The notes under the pieces are model-generated. The model saw only the letters and a program-made list of their open reading frames with translations, was not told where the DNA came from and ran no database searches. The position numbers and the translations under genes are program-made. Source: Aphelenchoides besseyi (Eukaryota > Nematoda > Chromadorea > Rhabditida > Aphelenchoididae). From it: a stretch of 64,000 nucleotides of DNA. Where the stretch lies: assembly GCA_024699855.1 (NCBI GenBank), contig JAMPIQ010000002.1, positions 2,418,001 through 2,482,000 of the forward strand, written 5' to 3'. Shown here piece by piece: positions 54,213 to 64,000 of this stretch (within the stretch, counting starts at the first letter, position 1; every line of letters begins with the position of its first letter).

Positions 54213-56841
54213 ATGGCACTAGACGGAGGCTCTAAACCTCTGCTCGATCCCACAAAACTTGATCATTCACGCGGGATGGTTGACATACAATCGAAAGTGA
54301 TCTATCATGAAGAGGTCAAAACCGGCAACAGTTACGGAGATTCGCGTGCTAGTGCCCACTCCAATCTGAGTAATCCCGGTGGCTCTGGTTCGGATAAGGA
54401 AATTGACTCGGATCAACAGACTGGCTCTTCGGGTCTGCCAGCTAGTCCGTTCGTTCAAACCACGTGGAACGCAACCAACAACAATCCGCCCGACACCAAC
54501 TCCAAACAACCGGTCCGCAAACGAAAAGGTGATCCGAACAAAACGACGCCAAAAGCCGCGAGAATTGACCGCAAGATGACCGACTACATTAAAGGAGTGA
54601 GTTCTATTCAAATTTTAAGCTTATTTATTGTTCTTTTTCTAGAGCCCGAAAACCCATCATGTTGCCAGCTCAGCACAAGCATCCGCTAGTCAAAACGGTT
54701 CTTCGTCAGATGTACGTTCATCGTTTGTGTTCTCGCGTTTATTATGCTGTTTAGATTCAAATAGATCGAACCACAGCGACCGTTTATACACGTCAGACGG
54801 ACACAACAATCGACTCGGAGTGTAAAGTCGAGTCGACCAGCGAAAGTACGTACGTGGGCGAAGTTAAGCGGCTAACTGATGAGGTTTGTATTCGATGCTT
54901 CTTCTAGTTTGTATTTTTTTGTGTGTAGAATACCAAATTGGCCATGGATTTGAAACGAGAACGAGCACTGCGTGCATCATTGAACAAGTTTCTTTGCGAT
55001 AAACTAATCGAAGAAACAAAAGTTGAACGTCGAAAAGCCAAAGATGAAGAAGCACTACGTAAACTTAGCATTGGCCATTTCGCGGCCTCACGTGCGAACT
55101 TTCGTGATCAGTGGCAAGAAGGTTATGAATTCAAGGCGCTTAAGGAACGATGGGAGAAGATTAATCAGGCGAGAGCGGCTCTGACCAATGCGAATACAAG
55201 CTTACGAAAGCGACGGGTCACCAAAGAGTCCCGAAGGTAAGTGGTTGTTTTCATTCGCGTCATCTTCGCAGCTTTCATTGCATCGTGTTTCATTACTCTT
55301 CTTTTTTAGGTCGAACACTGTTGACAATCAAGCATCCAACGACGAACCAATGACTCCATCGGCTCCTCCACGACCAATTTCTGCCACGCTCACCGACGAC
55401 GGTTTCCTGCGACCAGAACCGCCGAAAGAAATGTCCGCACAAGATGTTTACGAGCAGGAGGAAATCAACAAACTTTTAAAAGAACAATTGAAACGCGAAG
55501 AAGCCGAATACCAAGCCGACCGTGATCGATTGGAACGTGAACGAGATTTGCATATTCGAAGGATGAAACGAATTCAATACGAAGAACAATCGCATTTCCG
55601 CAACTTCAATCTTCTGCACAATCGCTATCTTCCGCTTTCGATGTTGGGTAGAGGCGGATTCTCAGAAGTGTGGAAGACCTACGATTTGGAGCGCTGCGAA
55701 TTCGTGGCCTGCAAGATCCACCATGTAAATAGGGATTGGACCGAAGAAAAGAAAGCCAGCTATGTCAAGCACGCAATGCGTGAGAAAGATATGTGAGTTT
55801 TCGTAACCAAATTAGCTTTTATTCTTGTGTATTGTTTCAGTCACAAATCACTGATTCATCCGCGAATCGTTCGTCTGTACGATTTGTTCACAATCGACAA
55901 CGATTCGTTTTGTACAGTCCTCGAGTACTGTGACGGTAACGATCTGGACTTATACCTCAAGATGCACAAAACCATTCCGGAGAAGGAGGCACGTGTCATC
56001 ATCATGCAGGTGAGTAGTGGGAAATTGATCTCTGATTTCCATCGACGACTATTTTCGTCTCAAATCCATATTACGAAAATTCTTTACGATTCTCATCCGA
56101 TTTGCGGGGTTTTGGGATTCTCGAATGGTTGTGTCAAGATTAATCGTTTATTCGTTGTTTAGGTGGTGGCTGCTTTGAAGTATTTGAACGAACGCAAAAA
56201 CCCGGTTATCCACTACGATCTTAAGCCGGCGAATATTTTGCTGAAATCCGGTTCACCAGGTGAAATCAAGATCACCGATTTTGGTCTTTCAAAAACCATG
56301 GACAATTCGGATGACGGCCAGAGCATCGAGTTGACGTCGCAAGGCGCCGGTACCTACTGGTATTTGCCGCGTAAGTTGACAGTTGAACAAACTCTAATAG
56401 AACGGTTGTTTACAGCCGAAACCTTCCAACACTATCCTCACGAGGGTGTACCGAAAATCAACTCAAAAGTGGACGTTTGGAGCGTGGGTGTGATTTTCTA
56501 TCAATGTTTGTATGGAAAACGAGTGAGTTGAAAACAACAAAAAGCAATAGATACACGAATTCGTTTAGCCGTTTGGTAACGATCGAACTCAACTGCAAAT
56601 TTTGGAGGAACGAACGATTCTCAGCGCAACACAAGTCGAATTTCCGAACCAGACGGGAACTCCGAAAGTTAGTCCACAGGCTCAGGTACGTTCACTCAAT
56701 CGATCCCATGTACTGTGCTGATTTCAGGACTTTATTCGTGCGTGTCTTCAATACAACAAGAGCGAACGTGTCGATGTGCTTCAATTGGCTCAACACGAGT
56801 ACTTGAAGCGCGATTGGAACAAGATCAGTTCGTCAATGTAA
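54213..56841 (+). CDS. tlk-1: Tousled-like serine/threonine kinase
   Basis: About nine exons. The N-terminus is disordered with a basic patch ([20 protein letters not shown]). A coiled-coil segment follows ([20 protein letters not shown], and [20 protein letters not shown] with [18 protein letters not shown]). The kinase domain has [14 protein letters not shown] (Gly loop), VACKIH (catalytic Lys), [11 protein letters not shown] (catalytic loop, Y for R as in TLKs), ITDFGLSK, and [11 protein letters not shown] at the activation segment. It ends [18 protein letters not shown] at 56841. Coiled coil plus TLK-type HYDLKP is diagnostic. TLKs are nuclear dimers that phosphorylate the histone chaperone ASF1 and act in replication and chromosome segregation. 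Confidence 0.95.
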
Positions 56842-57206
56842 AATCGGTCATTTATCGTTATGAGTATTTCGAGCCAAAGATCCTTGTAACTATTTTCCCG
56901 TTCTTCTTGTCTGATTTCTCCTCTTAAATCGTTCTAACGGGACTCTTTCTTCCTTTGGTTTGAACATTATGCGAGGTTCTTCTATTGTCCTAAACTGGAA
57001 TGTGTCGTCGTATACGGGAACTCTTTTATTCTTCGATTTCACGTGTTGTTCTTCTTTTTGCTGTTCATTTCGCAGTTTTAATGGCAAAGGAATGCATGGA
57101 GCGAATTAAATTATTCCGATGATTAGTCCCGGTTGTTGCTTTGAAAACAGTTTGTAAGGTATCGGGTTGTCAAATGAACTCAAAGAAGTGACTCCAACAG
57201 CTGTTA
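56842..57206. other. TLK 3' UTR and short spacer
   Basis: No further gene. An ATG at 57081 opens only a 14-codon frame. The next gene's first usable acceptor is 'caacag' just before 57201. Confidence 0.45.
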
Positions 57207-57999
57207 ATGAGTTGGAATGAAAAAGAAATACAAATCAAAGGAAGATTGTCAGCCAAACGCAGTGAATTGTCGGAGAGTGAGCAGTTTGCAGGATATCGTA
57301 ATTTACTGAGCTGTTTGCTTTTGGACAGAAATTCCCTGGTGTTCAGATGAGCTAGTTGATTTCTTATTTGAGATCACGTCTGAAATGTTGTCAAAACGAC
57401 TGGCCACGAACGAACGTTTTATATCGTCGCTTCTAATCGCCGCTCGTCGCAACGCTTCAAGGTCTGTGGGTTTTGATTTCTTTACAATTTTGTTCGTTTT
57501 AGTGGCAAGCAGAAACCGAATTCACGTTCTTCAAGAAGATCAATCAATAAGCACGAGCTAGTAAATGGAACGGAGTCACCAATCAATCGACTCGATTTCT
57601 GTTCGGTTCTCATTGCAAAGTCAACGCGACTTACACGAGACTTGTGAGTTTCGTTTCTGTTTCTCTTATGACTTTTGATTTCAATTGAATGAGAATTCAT
57701 GTAGGACAGATAAATATCCGAGTATCGGTCGCGAATTCAATCTTGTCCTTTAAGTTGTTGGATACCTCCTTGGCATCTATCTGATCATTGAGATCTACAA
57801 TGCACTTATTCTGGAGATTTATCGTTTCGGTTATAAGTACGGAGTCAAACAGTACTTGGAAGAGAACATCGTCAGAGAAAGAAGGCGGCGGTCATCACCA
57901 TTAGGTCTGTTGGCTGTAAATTTTGAGTCTAGTAAACAGTTCAACTTCTCGAATTTATTAGATTTAGCATTAACAAGAGTTATAACAAAAACAAATTAA
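57207..57999 (+). CDS. Small protein with C-terminal membrane segment, unknown family
   Basis: Exons join in frame as MSWNEKEIQIKGRLSAKRSE, IPWCSDELVDFLFEITSEML, SKRLATNERFISSLLIAARR, NKHELVNGTESPINRLDFCS and TDKYPSIG... The last coding stretch reads VVGYLLGIYLIIEIYNALIL, one membrane helix, then EIYRFGYKYGVKQYLEENIV and RERRRRSSP. Linking it to the previous exon needs a very short intron (27 or 33 bases ending ctttaag at about 57748); otherwise the protein stops at REFNLVL. The stop near 57999 abuts the convergent iRhom stop at 58001. The family is not recognised; a tail-anchored membrane adaptor is possible. Confidence 0.5.
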
Positions 58000-58000
58000 A

Positions 58001-61000
58001 TTAAATGGGAAGCCAATTGCGAAGAATGAGTCCTTGCTGATCACAGACTTTGTTGTCGATGAACGGGCAGTTGAAAAGACTGAGCACTGGAATGTCGAGA
58101 ACCGGTAAACCGTAGAAGAGGATGACAAGAAACGTGAATAGAAGACTGGTAATGAATAGTGAGCTAACAACAATTAACAAACGAGTTCCTTTTCCGAATT
58201 CAATGTACGGAATCAAAGCTGAAAGCCGATCTTTAAATTTCGATTTCTATTTCAAACCAACCGGCAGCCATAAGAATTCCAAACACAAAACCAAAGAGTT
58301 GAGCCCAATTGTCGATGAAAGGCAGAAGTCCAGTGATGAAAAGACCTGCGGCAATGGCCAAATGTTGGAAGAGTACTCGTCGCGGTTCTTTCAAATAATT
58401 CCAATTGTAAATCACGTTGATGATCAATGCGCCAAGCACACCACCTTGAGATCCTGCCGGTCCGACTTCCGGCATGTAGGGCACAAACGATGCTGATGCC
58501 AAATAGCCGCCAACTCCCGAGACAAAGTAAATGAGCGAAAGACGAATCCATCCGATCATCAGCTCAAATCGACGCATGAAAGTGAGTTGTAGAATGACGG
58601 TGATCAAAAGTCGAATGATCCTGAAAAGCCACTTGATATCAATCCACTAGCTATTGACATACCCAGCGTGAATGAAAAGCGGAATGAAGAAACGATAGAA
58701 CTGATCGGGCGTATCACGAAGTAGAAACGGACTCATTCCACAAACGTCGTTCAAACACGAAACCTGTGAACACAAAGTCGCGTTGGCGTGATAATAACCT
58801 TGGACAAAATCACAATATTCTTTCGTTGTAATGCGACATTGTCCGTGCATTTGAATGCAACACGGTCGACCGGCCAATTCGCAGTGCATATGCGATTCAC
58901 GTCGTGGAATCAGTTCGGCATTTCGTTGACATTTCGGCCATTTCGAGATGTCTTGTCCCCATTCGTAGGACTTCGAATCGGTACAGTAACGAGGATCTTG
59001 ACCACAAACCACCGGCTGTTTTCGACCACGTTGTGTTGACCATCGAGTGAAGGTGGCAAACTGTTTTGGACACGTTGACGTTTGAAAACATTTCTGATCG
59101 GGACCAATACAACAACCGGTCTGTGTCGCTTCGATTCGCCGTTCTTCTTCGATCTGATTCAAAATTCTTATGTCGGGACGCATACACGGAGTGAACTTAG
59201 CTCCCATATGCACAAGATCTGCCTAATTCCGAGGGTTAGTTTTGGTCTTAAACGTGAAAACTCACGAATCTTGGACCAATCCAAATGTTATTCCAATCGA
59301 AAACGACGATGTGAACGGACGAAAGTGTCGATGCAAGAACATCACCCGAACGTTCAATGACACCGAAACCGGCAGTGTAGTCGGTTCCAATACCGTAGAG
59401 AAATAGCGAGAAGATTGTTATGACAATTTGAACGGTCGTAATCCAATAGGTGAAGAATGGTCGATAATCCAAATCGTCGTTTTCCAACTGAAAAAACTGA
59501 AGTCCGAATATCTCTCAGTGTGATTACCTGCTTGACAACTTCCGGCTTAAAGGAACGTTCGCGTTTGAATTTGCCAAAAATGGGCATCGAACGTGGTCGT
59601 CGTCGTTTGGATTCATTCCCACTCCAAAACCATTCGGACCACCAAGCCGGACGTCTCCACGACTTCCGTCCCGCATCAGCAACTGCCGCTCGAACCTTCT
59701 CGATTGTGCTCATTTGCAAAGTCGTCGATGTACGCGCTTGTCCTTTTTCTATCAACGCTTGACGAAAACCCATTGGACGTTTTTGGTCATCGATCGTATG
59801 TCGCGACGTATCGGTTATTGTACGCGGTCGACGATCCAATTGCGGATCCAACGGAAAACGCGGTAGTCCAGTAAATTCATCAACTTGCCGCAGAAGTGGA
59901 CCACCGGCTGCTGCGTACTCATCTGGCAATTTCGTTGCTAAAAAACAAAATCAAAAAGTCCAGAATGCAGAAGACTAACGTGATGCATCGAATTGTGCCA
60001 TTGGTGTTGGGACTTGAGGTAGATCAAATTCACCCGTGGGCGTTGGCACCGAATACAAGTCGAAGAACAATTCACCTTGTGGTACCGAGTTCTGTACTTT
60101 CAACGGTCGTTTTCTGGCCGTGGAAGTCTTCTGAGGCGGGGATTTGATGTGAAAGGCATCGGAAAAAGTGTCGATTTCAACTTGCGGTGTTTCGGGATCG
60201 TTGACAAAACGTGCGATCGGTTGAGGTGGAATCGATTGGGTAATCTCACTTTCTTCAGGAATCTGCGGTTTAGCTCGCGGTGAAGAAGCTTCGCTTCCAG
60301 AAGCCACACGCGTATCAGCCGGCCATCGACTGTTGTCCGCAACAGTAAACTCAAGATTCGTTGACCCACCGGTTGGAGTTCCAATTCCGTCACGAAAATA
60401 CAACGACGGAAACGAGCGATTTCCGGCCACTTGATTTCGTTCACGAATTGACGTGTACTGGGAAGTTGTGCCGTCGGTTTGTTCGCCGAATCGTCTTCGT
60501 GTTTTTCGAAACGTATTTCTAAACCATAATCTTCATCAACATCCTTCTTCCAACAATCATCTACCCTTGGATTATTGAGCTCAAAGTGTTGTAAGCGATT
60601 TTGGCCACTGAGTCACGGTGTTCGACACGTGAACGTACATCTGGAACTCCACGTCTCGAGTGTATCGATCGAATACTACCGATTGCCTGTGGATCAGTGA
60701 AATCGAGTGGTGGTAGCGGTTCACCCAACTCGCTGGCTGTATCGGCGCCTAAAACAGAAACGTAAGATCGCGGTCCAAAAAAACCCGAATTGATCCATTA
60801 GTCAATAAGGTGATAGTTGACGACAAGCAAGAGAAAGAAAAGCGTGACAGCGTTGAAGCGTCCAAAGAGATTCGGACGTTCAATTTCAAAACTCTCAACG
60901 AACTCACCGGTCGATTTCTGGAGCTTTTCGGCCACAACATTCGTCTTCACATCGTACTGATTGCGCAGATGTCGGAATCGCCGCTTCTGCCATTTCGGAT

Positions 61001-61724
61001 CGGTGGTTGCGGCGCCGCGTTGACCGAACGAACTTCGGCCGATGTCCACGCGCGGCGTTTCGTCGTCCGGCGTCTCGGGCAACGGCACTCCGAAAAACTT
61101 GTGCGTCTCCAGCGTGATCTTTTCACGGATGCTAAAAAAAATGAAACTCGTACGACTCTCGATTAAACGTCGAGTGCGTCATCAAGTTCCTGTTTTCGCC
61201 ACGAATTACGCAAATTGACTCACGACCCGAAAGACGGTTTTTGGGTTGATGGGCGTGGATTGGAAATTCCGATGACGAACTCCACGAATCGCCGTTCACC
61301 TACCTTTGCGCTCGACGTAACTGCGGTTTTCGACGTGAATACTGAAAAACATGGACGATAAAGCGAAGGTTTTTGATTGCACGCAAAAGCTGTTTATCAG
61401 CTCAAGAAGAAGTTTTCGAGTCAAAACGATTGCGAAATCTTTTGTCCGATTGAACCGACGCGTTTGAACTTTTTTTTGGCTGCGCGCTGAAAAAGCAAAG
61501 ACGATCGGCGAGAGGGAAAGTGATGGTGCCGCTTATGAGTCACTTACCGTTTTACTGCCCGGATTCGAGAGGCTTTTGGCAAGAACCGGACGTTGCATCG
61601 AAGCGTTTGTTCCATTCGCATCGGATTGAAGTCGATCGTCCACGCTCATCGACAAGCGCGACGGCGGCGGCAACGACGCGGGTGTTGGAACGTCCTGTAG
61701 CGGATCGGCGATTGGGTTAGCCAT
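58001..61724 (-). CDS. RHBDF: Inactive rhomboid (iRhom)
   Basis: About a dozen exons. A long cytosolic N-terminus (MANPIADPLQDVPTPASLPP...) with RMSV-like phosphosites leads to TM1 in RPFFTYWITTVQIVITIFSLFL. The iRhom homology domain follows, a Cys-rich luminal loop (GAKFTPCMRPDIR, GCCIGPDQKCFQTSTCPKQF, CGQDPRYC, GRPCCIQMHGQC, SCLNDVCGMSPF). The rhomboid core comes next: RFFIPLFIHAGY, EVGPAGSQGGVLGALIINV where active rhomboids have GxSG, and LPFIDNWAQLFGFVFG where a catalytic His is expected. Further helices end at NWLPI-stop. iRhoms sit in the ER and escort ADAM17/TACE or divert EGF-like ligands to ERAD. Here even the histidine kept in many animal iRhoms is Gln. N-terminal exon borders between 60430 and 61540 are approximate. 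Confidence 0.9.
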
Positions 61725-62419
61725 GATTGTCGACCCAAAACATTCGACGTGAAGACGTCGTCTGCAAACAGAAAGCGCGTCAATTGAGTAAGAAAGAGAA
61801 AGACGCGGAAAGCGAACGACGGCAAACGACCACAAACATTCGCAGATCGGTGAAGAGCGAAACGACTCGAAATGATAAAAACGATCGTGTGGAACACGAG
61901 TTTTTGTGGATGAACACACAATGGAATGAATCAAAATGCGTGTGCCAACAAGTCAAAACGACGAAAAGCGTGAGAGAAATTCGAAGACGTGAAAAGTTTG
62001 CGCAGTGAAAAGCGTGCAATCGACTCGTTCGCGTCGTCGTTGATTTCGAGCACCTCGGATGACATCAAAGGACGCTGAAGAGACGGTTCGTTAGCTTCCA
62101 GCGGCGGTTTCCAGACAATCAACAAAAATAAACAAAACAATGGAAACGATTGTTCTTATCATTAGCCTCATGAATACGCTCATTCTCGACGTGACCCGAA
62201 AGCAATCAACCTTCGATCAACTAACAAGAAGGTGTCAAAGTGGTTTCTTATCTAATCACCTACTGATCACTTAACCACTATCGTTGGCAACCATTCACAA
62301 GCTTCAGAAATCGATAGATACAACTCGGTCCACAGCCGCTCGCCAACTCAACTGACGCCGCGCTGCAGATTTCGACGATTTGAACGTTTTCTATTCGTTT
62401 CTTGGTTGTTTAATTTAAA
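61725..62419. promoter_or_regulatory. Divergent upstream region of iRhom and SEC13
   Basis: About 700 bases between the two start codons with only chance open frames. Promoter by position; no motif picked out. Confidence 0.4.
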
Positions 62420-63646
62420 ATGGTGAGGAAATAAAACTTGCAGTCTCCTAACTTCTAAGCTTCAGGTTTCTCTCTGTTCCGAGATTTCAACTGGACATCG
62501 TGATGTGATCGTATGTTTTGAGTTTTCGCCTCTTTTTCTATCGATCGCTTTTGTAGCACGATGCCGAAATGAACTACATGGGCAACCGACTGGCCACGTG
62601 CTCCAGTGATCAGGTCGTAAAAGTGTTCGAAATCAAAGAAGACGGTCAAAGTTACCCGATTGCCGAACTCGTCGGACACGAGGGACCAATTTGGCAAGTG
62701 ACTTGGGCGTTTCCGATCAAAACGTCCACCGGTGAAACGGTCGAGTATTTGGCATCTTGTTCGCATGACAAGTACGTTAAACTGTGTTCTCAAGTAGTTG
62801 CGACTGTTTTTAAGGAAAGTTTATGTATGGCGTGAGGAGGATGCGAAATACCAACGAGTCTACGAATACAATCAACACGATGCAAGCATCAACTCCGTCT
62901 CGTGGGCTCCCGAAGGCTGTGGACTGAAATTTGCGTGCTGTTCGACCGACGGAACGATTTCGATCGTTGAATGTCACGAAGATGTTTGGAAGCCCGTGAA
63001 AATCTACAAAGCACACGACCAGGTTTGATTGCACGTTCTCTTCATTCGATCATATTGTTTAGGGTGTTAATTCCGTTTCTTGGGCACCAGTTCAAGACTC
63101 TCCATCGCTCTACAACGCGCCGGAAAACAAACTTCCGAATCGAATTGTTTCCGGTGGAAACGACAAAAAAGTCAAAGTTTGGAAGTAAGTTCTCTCATTC
63201 GAACTCGTTAAATTGAAGTTTTGATTTAGAGAAGAAAGTGAGGACAACTGGGTTCTTGATGCCGAACTGGACGGTCACGAAGATTGGGTTCGAGATGTCG
63301 CTTGGTCGCCGGTTAAAACTCACGGGTGTTACACGATTGCGTCCTGCGGATTGGTGAGATTGACAGTCGAGGGTGCTCCTAATCGGTACATTTAGGACGG
63401 TTTGGTCGTGATTTGGAGAACCGATAATTTGGAAACGAAGAATTGGCGTTCGTTGGTCATCGGCAAGTTTGATGCTCCGGCACACAACGTCAGTTGGTCG
63501 CAAAATGGAACGGTTTTGGCAGTTGCATCGGCTGACAACAAGGTGGGTGTTTGTTCGTTGAAATCGTTGATCTTTTTGTTTAGGTCTCATTGTATCAGGA
63601 GCGGATTCAAGACGAATTCATGATCATTAGTGATGGAGCGTCGTAA
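62420..63646 (+). CDS. SEC13: SEC13, COPII coat and nuclear pore beta-propeller
   Basis: The first exon is only the start codon (ATG|gtgagg at 62420-62422). Then [155 protein letters not shown] and [13 protein letters not shown]...DGAS-stop at 63646. Six WD repeats in this order and length identify SEC13, which forms the outer COPII cage with SEC31 at ER exit sites and is part of the Nup107-160 ring at nuclear pores and of GATOR2. Confidence 0.95.
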
Positions 63647-63905
63647 ATGTTTTCATTATTTGTTTTTTAATTTATTTTGTAAGCTGAGACTAGTTGGTTG
63701 TTTTTGGACTAAGTACTTTGTTGTGCATATTTTCGATAAATGTCGTTGAATTCACGGTGAACAACAAAAAGAGCTTGAACTGACGACCACAGCAATGATT
63801 CTAGGCTATTGCTACAAACTTAAAGCCAAATGTTAATTTTAATTTCAATTATCGGAATGGTAATAACAAAGATCGCGTAATTGTAGTTGCTGTTTTACGT
63901 CACTA

Positions 63906-64000
63906 ATGGAAAGTTCAAATAACAAAGTTTACTACAAGCTGGACAGTTCATCGAGTGAAATTGATAGTGTGAGTCGCTTGCGGTCGTTCTCGGCTGCTAA
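63906..64000 (+). CDS. 5' end of an unidentified gene (cut by window edge)
   Basis: MESSNNKVYYKLDSSSSEID then SVSRLRSFSAA, open to the window edge. Serine-rich N-terminus; nothing identifiable. It starts about 260 bases after SEC13 on the same strand, so an operon with SEC13 is possible. Confidence 0.4.
   Translation, partial: MESSNNKVYYKLDSSSSEIDSVSRLRSFSAA

Noticed and set aside
1..64000. CRISPR arrays, prokaryotic operons or phage genes
   Set aside because: Spliced genes with nematode families throughout; no direct-repeat arrays or bacterial gene features seen.

Overview
The window is nuclear DNA from a nematode. Nearly all introns are about 40-50 bases, GT/GC...AG, with T-rich TTTCAG acceptors. 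Several first exons sit directly behind acceptor-like TTNCAG sites, as expected for spliced-leader trans-splicing. The protein families are nematode-typical: SXP/RAL-2, transthyretin-like, glycine-rich secreted peptides, a DMSR/srw-type peptide GPCR, TWK channel and Rh channel. Nothing visible fixes the species. Exon joins were worked out by eye.

Layout. 1-8.1 kb: a cut-off gene end, a Ly6-like gene, two tandem SXP/RAL-2 genes, a small gene with an apparent frameshift, a truncated DGAT2-like gene whose 3' end is split by a 768-bp mariner-type inverted-repeat element, a pepsin-like protein with an altered catalytic motif, a Tc1-type transposase remnant and a small secreted peptide. 8.1-16.3 kb: DTD1 tRNA proofreading enzyme, YIPF5-like Golgi protein followed closely by D-lactate dehydrogenase (possible operon), a disordered serine/arginine-rich protein, and a peptide GPCR. 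16.3-20.6 kb has no gene I can support. 20.6-23.4 kb: three small secreted Gly- or Pro/Tyr-rich peptide genes on the minus strand; the second carries a 301-bp tRNA-derived SINE in its last exon, flanked by a perfect 14-bp target duplication. 24.5-28.6 kb: a decayed SH2-tyrosine kinase, a second pepsin-like protein lacking both catalytic motifs, and a transthyretin-like protein with a GC-AG intron. 29.7-42.8 kb: TWK K+ channel, Rh ammonium channel, CDK5RAP3 and a DHHC palmitoyltransferase. 44-50 kb: a very large disordered protein and a small coiled-coil membrane protein. 50.2-51.4 kb: a 1.1-kb foldback element whose two long arms each hold a tRNA-like Pol III unit and which carries a fragment of a protein gene. 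54.2-63.6 kb: Tousled-like kinase, an unrecognised small membrane protein, iRhom and SEC13. A final gene starts at the right edge.

Themes. The housekeeping genes are not one pathway, although YIPF5, SEC13, iRhom, CDK5RAP3 and the DHHC enzyme all act in the secretory pathway. The accessory stretches (0-8 kb, 20-28 kb) are dominated by small secreted proteins and degraded enzymes. Three different kinds of transposable element sit in or beside genes, two of them changing the C-terminus of a host protein. The most notable observations are the SINE and mariner insertions with visible target duplications, the tRNA-like units inside the arms of the 50-kb foldback element, and two independent pepsin-fold proteins without a normal active site.
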